Of a stretch of DNA of 64,000 bases, positions 34,295 through 42,233 are shown piece after piece. Within the stretch, counting starts at the first letter, position 1. Each line of letters starts with the position of its first letter. Under the pieces are notes generated by a model. That model made no database searches, had not been told where the DNA came from, and saw nothing but the letters and a program-made list of their open reading frames with translations. This DNA comes from Acidobacteriota bacterium (GTDB taxonomy: Bacteria > Acidobacteriota > Vicinamibacteria > Vicinamibacterales > UBA8438), in assembly GCA_009838525.1 (NCBI GenBank), contig VXRJ01000028.1, positions 1 through 64,000 on the forward strand, given 5' to 3'. The position numbers and the translations under genes are program-made.

Positions 34295-34336
34295 GGTGCG
34301 CCGGTGTCCTTGGTGCGCCGGCGTCCACGCCGGCAC
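34295..34336. repeat. Intergenic palindromic repeat, copy 2
   Basis: The element is GGTGCGCCGG, a short variable spacer, TTGGT, then GCGCCGGCGT and ACGCCGGCAC arms around a 2-base centre. It matches the 12072-12110 copy except for one arm base, one centre base and a longer spacer. It lies between the end of the cupredoxin gene (34349) and the ettA promoter, where its hairpin could end the cupredoxin transcript. Confidence 0.7.
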
Positions 34337-34348
34337 GGACAACCGCTG

Positions 34349-35071
34349 TTACTCGAGCGCGAGCGTGAAGTCCGCTTCCGCCGTTCCGCCCGCCGTGACC
34401 TGGATCGCGCGCGTCATCCCGGCCGTGCGTTCGTGCCAGACGGTGAGCGTGTAATCCCCCGGCGGTATGCCGGTCAGCTCGTAACGCCCGTCCGAGCCGG
34501 TCACGGTCCCGAGGTCGTCGGAGACGTAGACCCAGCCGCGCATCCAGCCGTGCGAGTCGCACTCGATACGCACCGGGCCGGGCCGGCGCATCGGTCGCTG
34601 CACTTCCATGCCGGGGATCGGGATTGCGATGTTGAACAATGTCCGCTGCCGGTCGTCGTAGGCGTGCGTCGTGTGGAGCGTGTCGTCCTCGCTCCGCACC
34701 GTCACCACCGTCCGGGTCGGCACCACCTGCACGCGCGGCACGAAGTAGCAGCCGGAGTTGTTGATCTCCGGATCCATCGGGGTGGCATCGCCCCACGGCG
34801 CTCCGGCGACGATCACGACCGCGTTGGCGAGGCCGCCCGAGTCGTCGACGACCACCGCGCGATCCTCGACCTCGTTCCCACAGACCGCCTGATCCGCGGT
34901 CACCTCCAGCATGCGCGGCTCGACGGTCCCGTCGAGGGTGATGCGGCCGCTGATGGCGCCGCCTGCCTGCTCCGCCCCGACTGCCCCGGAGGTGCCTGAC
35001 AGCGCAGCGACGACTGCCGCCAGCACGTAGATGGCCAGCAACGTCCTGCAGGCGCGCGCCGGTAGCCTCAT
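34349..35071 (-). CDS. Exported cupredoxin-like protein with a C-terminal carboxypeptidase-regulatory domain
   Basis: A 240-residue exported protein (signal peptide about 1-33). Residues 80-185 resemble a cupredoxin: a His-bearing strand (TLHTTHAYD, His133/His136) and the copper loop C171-D-S-H174-G-W-M177, with a strand PRVQVVPTRTVVTVRSED before them. A short beta domain of the carboxypeptidase-regulatory type follows (VTGSDGRYELTGIPPGDYTLTVWH). Such hybrids are seen with methylamine-utilisation-like proteins, but no dehydrogenase genes are nearby. Copper binding and an electron-transfer role are inference. The ATG at 35071 is 8 bp after a TAGGAT hexamer. It is divergent from the 35113 gene over 41 bp. 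Confidence 0.75.
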   Translation of the reverse strand: MRLPARACRTLLAIYVLAAVVAALSGTSGAVGAEQAGGAISGRITLDGTVEPRMLEVTADQAVCGNEVEDRAVVVDDSGGLANAVVIVAGAPWGDATPMDPEINNSGCYFVPRVQVVPTRTVVTVRSEDDTLHTTHAYDDRQRTLFNIAIPIPGMEVQRPMRRPGPVRIECDSHGWMRGWVYVSDDLGTVTGSDGRYELTGIPPGDYTLTVWHERTAGMTRAIQVTAGGTAEADFTLALE

Positions 35072-35079
35072 TACGGTTG

Positions 35080-35085
35080 ATCCTA
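35080..35085 (-). promoter_or_regulatory. -10 hexamer of the cupredoxin-like gene in leaderless position
   Basis: Minus-strand TAGGAT lies 8 bp before the ATG at 35071. The adjoining plus-strand TATACG (35084-35089) overlaps it and may serve the 35113 gene, which has a normal leader with GGAGG. Confidence 0.45.
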
Positions 35086-35112
35086 TACGGTGGGCTGAAC
35101 GGAGGGGATGAG

Positions 35113-36195
35113 ATGCGCACGATCCGGATGCTCGTAGTCGGCCTACCGCTCGCGTTGGCCGCGACCGCCCTGGCGCTGGGGCAGGGGCCGGCGGACGGGA
35201 CGCTGGACATCTACGTGATCGACGTCGAGGGCGGCGAGGCGACGCTCTTCGTCGGCCCCTCGGGGGATTCCCTACTGGTCGACACCGGCTGGCCGGGCTT
35301 CGACGGGCGCGATGCCGACCGGATCGCGGCGGCGGCGCGTGACGCCGGCGTGACCGAGCTCGACTACGTCATCGTGACCCACTTCCACACCGACCACATG
35401 GGTGGCTCGGTGCAGCTCGCGGAGCGCATCCCGGTGCGGACCTGGCTGGACCATGGCACGACGGTCGACGAGGGGGAACGGCGGCTGGCCGCGTTCGGGA
35501 TCTACACCGACCTGCGTAGCACCGGCGAGCACCGCGTCGTAGCGCCGGGCGACACCGTGGAGATGGAGGGTCTCGAGGTCACCATCATCGCGTCGCACGG
35601 CGAAGTGCTGGCGGACCCGCTACCCGGCGCGGGCGGGCCGAACCCGCGGTGCGGCGACTTCGTCTTTCACGGCGAGGACATCACCAGCCGCTATGGCGAC
35701 GCCGAGGATGCGCGTTCCATCAGCGCGTTCATCCGCTTCGGCGAGTTCCGCACCGTGATCATGGGGGACCTGACGTGGAACAAGGAGCACCCTCTGGTCT
35801 GCCCCGACAACAAGCTGGGGACGGTCGACCTCTACCTCGTGTCGCACCACGGCTCGGACACGTCCGGCGCGCCGGCCTTCGTTCACGCGCTGGCGCCGCG
35901 CGTCGGTGTCATGAACAACGGGCCCCGGAAGGGTGGGGCGGTGCTGACGTTCCAGATCCTCGAGGAGAGTGCCACCCTCGAGGACCTCTGGCAGAACCAC
36001 TACTCGCTGCCGGGAGGCGACCGCTACAACGCGCCGGGACAGTACATCGCGAACGTCACGGAGGGCACCGCGCTACCCGACGGGCGCACCGTCCATATGG
36101 GCGCCGCGCACTGGATCCACGTCTCGGCCAGCTCCGACGGCTCGTTCGAGGTGACGAACAGCCGGAACGGGTTCAGCCGCCGCTACGAGCCGTAG
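35113..36195 (+). CDS. Exported metallo-beta-lactamase-fold hydrolase
   Basis: A 360-residue exported protein (signal peptide about 1-24, ending ALG). The metal site is H90-F-H92-T-D94-H95 (IVTHFHTDHMGG), with later ligands in GDLTWN and VSHHGSDTSG. The LDIYVIDVEGGEATLF start and SHHGSD motif match the ComEC/Rec2-type branch of the superfamily, although no membrane domain is attached. The substrate is unknown; nucleic acid or ester hydrolysis are both possible. The start is the ATG at 35113, because GGAGG lies 8-12 bases before it and the upstream in-frame start would lie before that site. It is followed by the convergent cytochrome gene with a 34-bp gap. Confidence 0.85.
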   Translation: MRTIRMLVVGLPLALAATALALGQGPADGTLDIYVIDVEGGEATLFVGPSGDSLLVDTGWPGFDGRDADRIAAAARDAGVTELDYVIVTHFHTDHMGGSVQLAERIPVRTWLDHGTTVDEGERRLAAFGIYTDLRSTGEHRVVAPGDTVEMEGLEVTIIASHGEVLADPLPGAGGPNPRCGDFVFHGEDITSRYGDAEDARSISAFIRFGEFRTVIMGDLTWNKEHPLVCPDNKLGTVDLYLVSHHGSDTSGAPAFVHALAPRVGVMNNGPRKGGAVLTFQILEESATLEDLWQNHYSLPGGDRYNAPGQYIANVTEGTALPDGRTVHMGAAHWIHVSASSDGSFEVTNSRNGFSRRYEP

Positions 36196-36229
36196 CTAAC
36201 GCCAGGACGGCAGGGTTTGCCGCGGGCTG

Positions 36230-37072
36230 CTAGGAACAACTGGACCCGGTTCGCTCCCCGCGAACCCACCCGGCCAGCATCTGCCACTCCGGGTCGTCAC
36301 GGCTCTGCCAGCGTCGCGGACCGTTGTGCGTGTAAGCGCCGCCGCCGTCGGGATGAAGGGGCTTCAGCAGAAGCCGACTCTGCTCCGGGTTGCCCGGCGT
36401 GATCACGCGGGTGATCAGCTGATAGGCGCGCTGGGCCTCTTCGTCGCTCCACTCGTCGCCACGTCCGGGAGCCGGCGCGAAGCCGATGAGCCCCGTGGAA
36501 TGGCAGTTGCTGCAGCGGAGCTGCCCTTCGCGCGGATTCGCGAAGACGGGCTGCACGCACGCGCGGAAGAAATTGAAGTCGATCTCGGGCTCCGGCGGAG
36601 GGACGAAGGCGTCATCCGGCATGCTTCGAATCCAATCGAGCAGCGCCACGTACTCTGGGTCGTCAGCGGAGGTCCAGTAGGTCCCCCCAGTGTGAGTCAG
36701 TCCGCCCGCATCGGGTGACAGGGGCTTCAAGAGCAGCCGGCTGCTCTCGGGGTCGGCCGTGTTGATGAGCTGGCTCACCACCTCGAAGTTGCGCATCGAC
36801 TGCTCGCTGCTCCAGCCGGCATTGGAGTTCGGGGTCTCCAGACTGAAGCGCACGCTCGTCTGCCACGTGTGACACATCACGCACGACGCATAGCCTCCAA
36901 TCGTGCCCCCGCGGTCTTCCATGAAGACGCTCTCGACGGTGCCGCGATACGTCTCCAACTCCTCAGTGCTCAGGGTCTGGGCGGCGACCGGCGCGACAAT
37001 GCCTGGCGGTAGCGCCACGGCCGCCACCGCAGCCAGACAGCAGACCAGCCCCAGGCCGACTCTCGTCATCAT
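36230..37072 (-). CDS. Exported diheme cytochrome-like protein with internal duplication
   Basis: A 280-residue exported protein (signal peptide about 1-31, ending VAA-QT). Two c-type heme sites are present: C64-V-M-C67-H68 and C187-S-N-C190-H191. The halves are duplicated: each heme motif is followed about 45 residues later by SRLLLKPL, an acidic PD-GG turn, a TH-G motif and a W-S/W-Q-DDPE block. That second conserved histidine region could contribute axial ligation or the fold. The start is the first of two ATGs at 37072, 5 bp after the propeller gene stop, so the pair is an operon. A periplasmic electron carrier is likely, with the partner unknown. Confidence 0.8.
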   Translation of the reverse strand: MMTRVGLGLVCCLAAVAAVALPPGIVAPVAAQTLSTEELETYRGTVESVFMEDRGGTIGGYASCVMCHTWQTSVRFSLETPNSNAGWSSEQSMRNFEVVSQLINTADPESSRLLLKPLSPDAGGLTHTGGTYWTSADDPEYVALLDWIRSMPDDAFVPPPEPEIDFNFFRACVQPVFANPREGQLRCSNCHSTGLIGFAPAPGRGDEWSDEEAQRAYQLITRVITPGNPEQSRLLLKPLHPDGGGAYTHNGPRRWQSRDDPEWQMLAGWVRGERTGSSCS

Positions 37073-37077
37073 GACGC

Positions 37078-38277
37078 CTACTCTTCCTCCGACGACCGCA
37101 TGTTGGTGCCCTTGGGATTCACGCGGTCGGGGGGCAGGATGACGGTGCTGATGCGGGCCGGCCGCGAGCCGGTCGTGATGGTGGCGACCACCTCGAGCTT
37201 CTCCAGATCGACCGCCAGCGTCTGGTCGGTCCCGGACACCGCGACATACATGTATTTGCTGTCGGGTGTCGACGTCATCCAATTGGCGCTCGGGCCCACC
37301 TTGACGCCGCCGATGAACTCGAGGTCGGGCAGACTCCAGCCGTAGATGCGGCTGTCGAGCCGGCTCGAAGCCCACACGGCGGAGCGATCCGGCAGCACCT
37401 CGAGACCGTGCATATCGCCGGTCTGTATCCCGTCGGCGTTCTTTTCCCACAAGGGCAGCTCGGGCGGCCACAGCATGTCGACGACCTCGCGGCTCTCCCA
37501 GTCGATTACCCACACGGCGTTGATCCCGGTCGCCTGCGCGAAGATCCGTTTGGTCGACCCGTCATCGTTTGCCTCGAAGGCCATCGGTCGCACCGTGTGG
37601 TGCGTGCGGCCGTATTGCTCGTATCCGCTCAGCCCGAGCGACCAGGCCACGGTGTCGGTCTCGGGGTCAATCACCTGGATCGTCGGATCATCCGGCCCGG
37701 CCTGGCCGCGGAGACCGAGCACGATCCACCGTTCGTCAGGGGTCACGAAGACGTTGTGCACCGGATAGTGCACCTCGATGCTCCTGACGGTCTCGTGCGT
37801 ATCGATGTCGATGACATCGACGAGGGCCGGCGCCGACCGGTTCGGATCGACCTCGACCCCGGGGCCGACCGGATTCGTCGACCGCCGCGTGATCCCTGCA
37901 TAGATCTTCCGGTACTTCTTGCTGACCGCGACCTTGTTCGGTCGTTGCGACAGCTTGATCTGCTCGACCAGATCGAGCGTCTTCGTGTCGAACACGTCGA
38001 CCGTATGGTCCTGCTCGTTCGCGCAGTAGTAGTAGCGCGCGTCGGGATGCATCGTCAGGTTGTGCGGATGCGGACAACCTCTGATCAGCCCTACGACCTC
38101 GTTCAGCTCGGGGTCGATGACGTGCTGGATGGTGCCCGCGTTGTTGCTCTGCAGGATCCGCACGACCACCCCGTCGTAGGAATCGAGCTGGGGCACCGCC
38201 TGTGCCGCCGCGGACGAGGCGAGAAGCAGACTGGCAACGACGACCAGGAGTGCGCGGCCGAAGAGTGAACGTGTCAT
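37078..38277 (-). CDS. Exported YVTN/YncE-type beta-propeller protein
   Basis: A 399-residue exported protein with a signal peptide (about 1-27, ending AAAQA). Repeated propeller blades are apparent, for example HNLTMHPDARYYYCANEQDHTVDVFDTKTLDLVEQIKL, then KVAVSKKYRKIYAG, and a final YMYVAVSGTDQTLAVDLEKLEVVATI. The pattern matches YVTN/YncE-like seven-bladed propellers of the cell surface or periplasm. Histidines early in the chain (GCPHPHN) could bind metal. The start is the ATG at 38277 with GGAGG 6-10 bases upstream, not the start eight codons earlier. It is co-transcribed with the downstream diheme gene. The pair may form an exported redox or sensing module; function unproven. Confidence 0.82.
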   Translation of the reverse strand: MTRSLFGRALLVVVASLLLASSAAAQAVPQLDSYDGVVVRILQSNNAGTIQHVIDPELNEVVGLIRGCPHPHNLTMHPDARYYYCANEQDHTVDVFDTKTLDLVEQIKLSQRPNKVAVSKKYRKIYAGITRRSTNPVGPGVEVDPNRSAPALVDVIDIDTHETVRSIEVHYPVHNVFVTPDERWIVLGLRGQAGPDDPTIQVIDPETDTVAWSLGLSGYEQYGRTHHTVRPMAFEANDDGSTKRIFAQATGINAVWVIDWESREVVDMLWPPELPLWEKNADGIQTGDMHGLEVLPDRSAVWASSRLDSRIYGWSLPDLEFIGGVKVGPSANWMTSTPDSKYMYVAVSGTDQTLAVDLEKLEVVATITTGSRPARISTVILPPDRVNPKGTNMRSSEEE

Positions 38278-38355
38278 CTGAACCTCCGTGTCATGGCCCA
38301 TGGCGTAACGGACTGCTGCGCCGCACCACCGGCCTAGGTCCCGTCCGGACAGCCT

Positions 38356-38361
38356 ATGATA
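38356..38361 (-). promoter_or_regulatory. Candidate -10 hexamer of the beta-propeller/diheme operon
   Basis: Minus-strand TATCAT, giving a leader of about 70 nt that contains the GGAGG ribosome binding site of the 38277 gene. No convincing -35 is visible. Confidence 0.35.
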
Positions 38362-38415
38362 GCGGAGACGGACGTCCGCGTCCTGCCCACACGAAATCCT
38401 GAAGCGGCCTTTGCG

Positions 38416-38841
38416 CTACAGCGGCCAGTCCTCCAGGATCCGCTCGGTTTCCTCGACGTGGCTGCTCTCGGCCCGTATGAAGTCCTCGAGCTGAACGACG
38501 AGGCCCTTGTCGCCGTACTCCTCGGCGTCCTTGGCTCGCTGGACGTACGCCTCGGTGGCGCGTTTCTCGGCCGCGACCACTTCCTCCAGCATGGCGCGGT
38601 CGCCGTCCGGGAGCGGCACGTGGCGCGGCGTGGTCGTGGGAGTGCCGCCGAGCGCGGCGATCTTGTTCGCCAGGTACTGCGCGTGCGCCTGTTCGTCGGC
38701 CACTTCCGCGAGGAAGAACTGAGCCAGTTGCGGGCGATAGGGGCCGGTCGCGCGGGCCGCGTAGATGATGTACTGGATGATGGCGCCGAGTTCGTCGGCC
38801 AGGTCGTGGTTCAGTTTCTCGATCAGTTCGTCTTTGGTCAC
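38416..38841 (-). CDS. Ferritin-like diiron domain protein (bacterioferritin/Dps-like)
   Basis: A 141-residue four-helix protein. Diiron ligands are placed as in ferritin-like proteins: Glu17 on helix A, E50-x-x-H53 (ADEQAHAQ) on helix B, a glutamate in LEEVVAAEKRA on helix C and E125-x-x-H128 (RAESSHVEETE) on helix D. It is shorter than heme bacterioferritins and lacks an obvious heme methionine. A role in iron storage or peroxide detoxification is inferred. It starts with GTG at 38841, preceded by GGAGG at about 11 bp. No partner genes for iron uptake are adjacent; its neighbours are the serine hydrolase upstream and the beta-propeller gene. Confidence 0.88.
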   Translation of the reverse strand: MTKDELIEKLNHDLADELGAIIQYIIYAARATGPYRPQLAQFFLAEVADEQAHAQYLANKIAALGGTPTTTPRHVPLPDGDRAMLEEVVAAEKRATEAYVQRAKDAEEYGDKGLVVQLEDFIRAESSHVEETERILEDWPL

Positions 38842-38908
38842 GGTCGTTGGTCCCTCCGCCGTCGTTTGCAGGGCCGGCCAGCCGCCGGGTCGGCCGGCCC
38901 GCTCCGGA

Positions 38909-40207
38909 TCAGTCGATGATCGCCTGGTAGACCAGCGTCCGGAGCTTCTGCTGATCGTCCAGGTTGATGGCCGGGATGATCTGCGTCAGGTAGACCACCA
39001 CCATCTCTTCCTTCGGGTCGGCCCAGTACGTCGAGTGATACGCGCCGCCCCAACCAAACTCGCCGGCCGAACCGGGCAGCCCGGCGGCCGCCGGGTCGTG
39101 CATGATGGAGAAGCCGAGGCCGAACCCCTGGCCCGGCCGGAACGGGATGTCGCCGAGGTGGTCCGAGAGTATCGACTCGACCGTCTTGCGTGACAGGATC
39201 CGCGTTCCGTTGAATTCGCCGCCGTTCAGCAGCATCTGCAGGAACGTGGCGTAGTCGGTCGCCGTCGACAGCGAGCCCGCGCCGGCGGAGAAGGCCTTGC
39301 GGGGACCGTTCACGTAGTGACCCTGACTCACCATCGTGCCCGTGTCCGGCGCCCGCTCGAAGCCGCTGCCCCCGTCGACGGAGGAGTAGACCGTCGCCAG
39401 CCGGCCCACCTTGTCCTGCGGCAGGAAGAAGTGGGTGTCGGTCATGCCGAGCGGATCGAACAGCCGCTCCTTCAGGAACGCCTCGAGCGTCTGGCCGCTG
39501 ATCTTCTCGATCATCGCGCCCAGAATGTCGGTGTTGTAGCCGTAAATCCAGCTCTCTCCCGGGTGCGCGTCCATCGGCAGGTCCGCGAGCCGCGCCATCG
39601 TTTCGCCGACTGTCTCGTCACGATCGGCGAGGTACCAGCCGGTGATTCCTGCTTCTTCCCACGCATCGGCGGCCGGCCCGCGACTGCCGAGCAGGCCCAT
39701 GCCGTAGCTGATGCCGGCGGTATGCGTCAGCAGGTCCCGGATGTTGATCGGCCGGCGCGCCGCCACTATCTCGTGGCCGCCACTGTCGTCTGTCTCCAGC
39801 ACCCTGGTTTCGGCGAATGCCGGCAGGTACTTGCCGACGGGGTCGGTGATCAGCAGCTTGCCCTCTTCCTGCAGCATCATCACCCCGATGCTGGCCAGCG
39901 CCTTGGTCTGCGACGCGATGCGGAAGATGGCGTCGGCCGGCATCGGCGCCTGCGCGTCGACATCGCGGTGCCCGATCGCCTCGAGGTAGGCAATCTTCCC
40001 GCGCCGCACGACGATGGCGACGGCGCCGGCGAGACGGCCTTCGTCGACGTACTCCTCGATCGCGAGGCTGAGGCGGTCGAGCCGCTCCGAGGACATGCCG
40101 ACCTCTTCCGGAGCGACGCGCTCCAGTCCCTGCGCGACCAACGCCTGGGGGACGAGCAGCAGCGCGAATGCGACAACGAACGCCGTCAGGCGCATGCGTG
40201 ATTTCAT
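38909..40207 (-). CDS. Exported serine hydrolase, beta-lactamase/class C family
   Basis: A 432-residue exported protein (signal peptide about 1-26) of the penicillin-binding, beta-lactamase-like (PF00144) family. The SxxK motif is S99-Q-T-K102 (RIASQTKAL), the YxN-type motif is GYN in IYGYNTDILG, and the third motif region is FGWGGAYHSTYW in place of KTG. Family members include class C beta-lactamases, esterases and D-aminopeptidases. No beta-lactamase activity can be claimed. The start is the ATG at 40207 with GAGGTG before it. The TRAP permease gene ends 41 bp upstream on the same strand and could be co-transcribed. Confidence 0.85.
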   Translation of the reverse strand: MKSRMRLTAFVVAFALLLVPQALVAQGLERVAPEEVGMSSERLDRLSLAIEEYVDEGRLAGAVAIVVRRGKIAYLEAIGHRDVDAQAPMPADAIFRIASQTKALASIGVMMLQEEGKLLITDPVGKYLPAFAETRVLETDDSGGHEIVAARRPINIRDLLTHTAGISYGMGLLGSRGPAADAWEEAGITGWYLADRDETVGETMARLADLPMDAHPGESWIYGYNTDILGAMIEKISGQTLEAFLKERLFDPLGMTDTHFFLPQDKVGRLATVYSSVDGGSGFERAPDTGTMVSQGHYVNGPRKAFSAGAGSLSTATDYATFLQMLLNGGEFNGTRILSRKTVESILSDHLGDIPFRPGQGFGLGFSIMHDPAAAGLPGSAGEFGWGGAYHSTYWADPKEEMVVVYLTQIIPAINLDDQQKLRTLVYQAIID

Positions 40208-40247
40208 GACGGTCACCTCAATACTCCAACCAGTGCTTCCGTTTCCG

Positions 40248-42233
40248 TTACCGGGTCCGAACCAGGTGCAGCACGACGGCCGCACCGAAGATGACTAATC
40301 CCATGATATCCGTGGTCGTGGTCGCGTAAAAGAGGAGCAGGCCGCCGGTGACGGCGAGCGCCCGTTCCGGCATCGACGCCGCCCGGCGGAGCCAGCCGCC
40401 CAGCCCCATCGCCAGCGCACTGACGCCGATGGCGGCGGTGCCGACGGTCCGGATGATGTCGCCGGCGGGCGCCTGCAGCAGGACTCCCGCGCCCTCCGGG
40501 CTCACCGTGAAAGCGAACGGCACGAGGAATGCCGGCAGCGTGTACTTCCACGTGAGCATCATCGTCTGGAAGGGGTTGCCTCCCGTGATTGCCGCCGCCG
40601 CGAAGGGTGACAGCGCCGTCGGCGGCGACACCTCCGACAGCACCGCGTAGTAGAAGATGAACATGTGCGCGGCGAAGTCCGGTACCCCCACCAGGGTGAG
40701 GGCCGGCGCGATCATCACCGCCGCGATGATGTAGGACGCGGTGACCGGCACCGCGAGGCCGAGCATCCAGACCGCGACCGCGGCGTAGACGACGGTCAGA
40801 AAGATGTTGCCCCCCGCCAGGTCGACGATGATGCCGGAGATCTTCAGGCCGAGGCCGGTGAGGGTCACCACGCCGACGATGATCCCGGCCGTTGCCGTCG
40901 TCGCCGCGACCGGAAGCACGCCCCGGCCGCCCGCTTCGAGGGCCGCCACCAGGCGACGCGGCACGAGCGCGTTCTCCCGCCGGAGGAAGCTGAGGGCGAT
41001 CGCGAGCAGCGTCGACAGGAAGACCGCGCGGAACGGGGTCATGCCGCTGACCAGCAGTACGACGATGGCGATTAGCGGGAGGAACTGGTAGCCGAAGCGG
41101 CGGGTCAACTCGCCGACGGACGGGAGGTTGACGTCGACCGCGTGCGTCCCGAGGCGGCGGGCGTCGGCTTCGATCATCAGGACGATCGAGAAGTAGTAGA
41201 GGACGGCGGGCACGATGGCCATCACGATCACCTGCAGATAGGTGATCTGCAGGAACTCGGCGATCAGGAACGCCGCCGCGCCCATCGTCGGCGGGGCCAT
41301 GATCGCGCCGATTCCGCTAGCCGACAGGATCCCGCCGCCGATTTCGGCCGAGAAACCGGCGCGGCGGAGGAGCGGCCAGGCCACGGCGCCGAGGGTGACG
41401 GTGGTCGCGACGCCGCTCCCGGAGACGGTTCCGAGCAGGAAGCCGGAGAGGGTCACCGTCCGTCCCGGCCCGGCGCCGCTGTGGGACCGGCCGAATGCCG
41501 ACATCGTCCACTGTATGAAGAATTGCCCGGCGCCCGAGTGGGCCAGGATGGCCCCGAAGATGGTGAACAGGATGATGAACGTCGAGGTGACGTTCAGCGG
41601 GACGCCGAAGATCCCCTCCAGCGTCATGTAGAGCGTGCCTACGAGGCGGGCGACGTCGTAACCCCGGTGCGCGAAGAGATCGAGGCCGATCAGCTCGAGA
41701 TACGGCCCGTAGTAGCCGTACAGCAGGAACGCGACCGCGGTGACGGGCAGGATCGGGCCGACGGTCCGCCGCGTCGCCTCCAGCACGACCAGCGTCGTTA
41801 CCGTTCCCAGCAGCAGGTCGGTGGTGGACGGCGTCGCGGCGCGGTAGACGAACTGATCGAAGTCGATGATCGGCCAGGCGAGCGCCACCAGCGAGATCGC
41901 TCCCAGTATCCAGTCGAGCGGAGTGACACGTGGGCGCCAGCGGGCGTGCATCGGGAAGACGAGGAACGTCAGGATGAGCGTGATCGCCAGGAAGCTGACG
42001 CGGTAGATCTGCGGCTGGACGATGAACACCACCCAGTAGAGGGCGTAGAGCGACAGCCCGGCGGCGAGAGTGGTGGCGATGCGGCCGGTCGTCCCGCTCA
42101 GCGTGCGGGTCGGGACGTCCGGCTCGGTGTCGTCGAGCGGCGCCGCGACCGGCGTGATCGGTTCCGTGCGGTCTGCCCCGGATCCGTCGGCCGGCTCCGT
42201 CGATCCCGTTGGCGGCGTGTCCGATGCGGTCAG
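40248..42233 (-). CDS. TRAP transporter fused 4TM/12TM permease (TAXI type)
   Basis: A 661-residue inner-membrane permease if started at 42233. About 16 hydrophobic helices include the DctM signature region (SGSGVATTVTLGAVAWPLLRRAGFSAEIGGGILSASG, then MAPPTMGAAAFLIAEF). It powers solute uptake with an ion gradient together with the TAXI-type binding protein encoded directly upstream. In this frame no ATG, GTG or TTG occurs between the upstream in-frame stop (42290) and a GTG at 42032, yet a GTG start would remove most of the first helix (LSLYALYWVVFIVQP). The CTG at 42233 overlaps the TAXI stop as CTGA, mimicking the ATGA coupling used elsewhere here. I therefore extend the gene to it. Substrate unknown. 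Confidence 0.8.
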   Translation of the reverse strand: MTASDTPPTGSTEPADGSGADRTEPITPVAAPLDDTEPDVPTRTLSGTTGRIATTLAAGLSLYALYWVVFIVQPQIYRVSFLAITLILTFLVFPMHARWRPRVTPLDWILGAISLVALAWPIIDFDQFVYRAATPSTTDLLLGTVTTLVVLEATRRTVGPILPVTAVAFLLYGYYGPYLELIGLDLFAHRGYDVARLVGTLYMTLEGIFGVPLNVTSTFIILFTIFGAILAHSGAGQFFIQWTMSAFGRSHSGAGPGRTVTLSGFLLGTVSGSGVATTVTLGAVAWPLLRRAGFSAEIGGGILSASGIGAIMAPPTMGAAAFLIAEFLQITYLQVIVMAIVPAVLYYFSIVLMIEADARRLGTHAVDVNLPSVGELTRRFGYQFLPLIAIVVLLVSGMTPFRAVFLSTLLAIALSFLRRENALVPRRLVAALEAGGRGVLPVAATTATAGIIVGVVTLTGLGLKISGIIVDLAGGNIFLTVVYAAVAVWMLGLAVPVTASYIIAAVMIAPALTLVGVPDFAAHMFIFYYAVLSEVSPPTALSPFAAAAITGGNPFQTMMLTWKYTLPAFLVPFAFTVSPEGAGVLLQAPAGDIIRTVGTAAIGVSALAMGLGGWLRRAASMPERALAVTGGLLLFYATTTTDIMGLVIFGAAVVLHLVRTR

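Noticed and set aside
38909-40207. Antibiotic-resistance beta-lactamase
   Set aside because: Has SxxK and the general PF00144 fold, but the KTG-type motif is replaced and most such proteins are esterases or peptidases, so no resistance claim is made.
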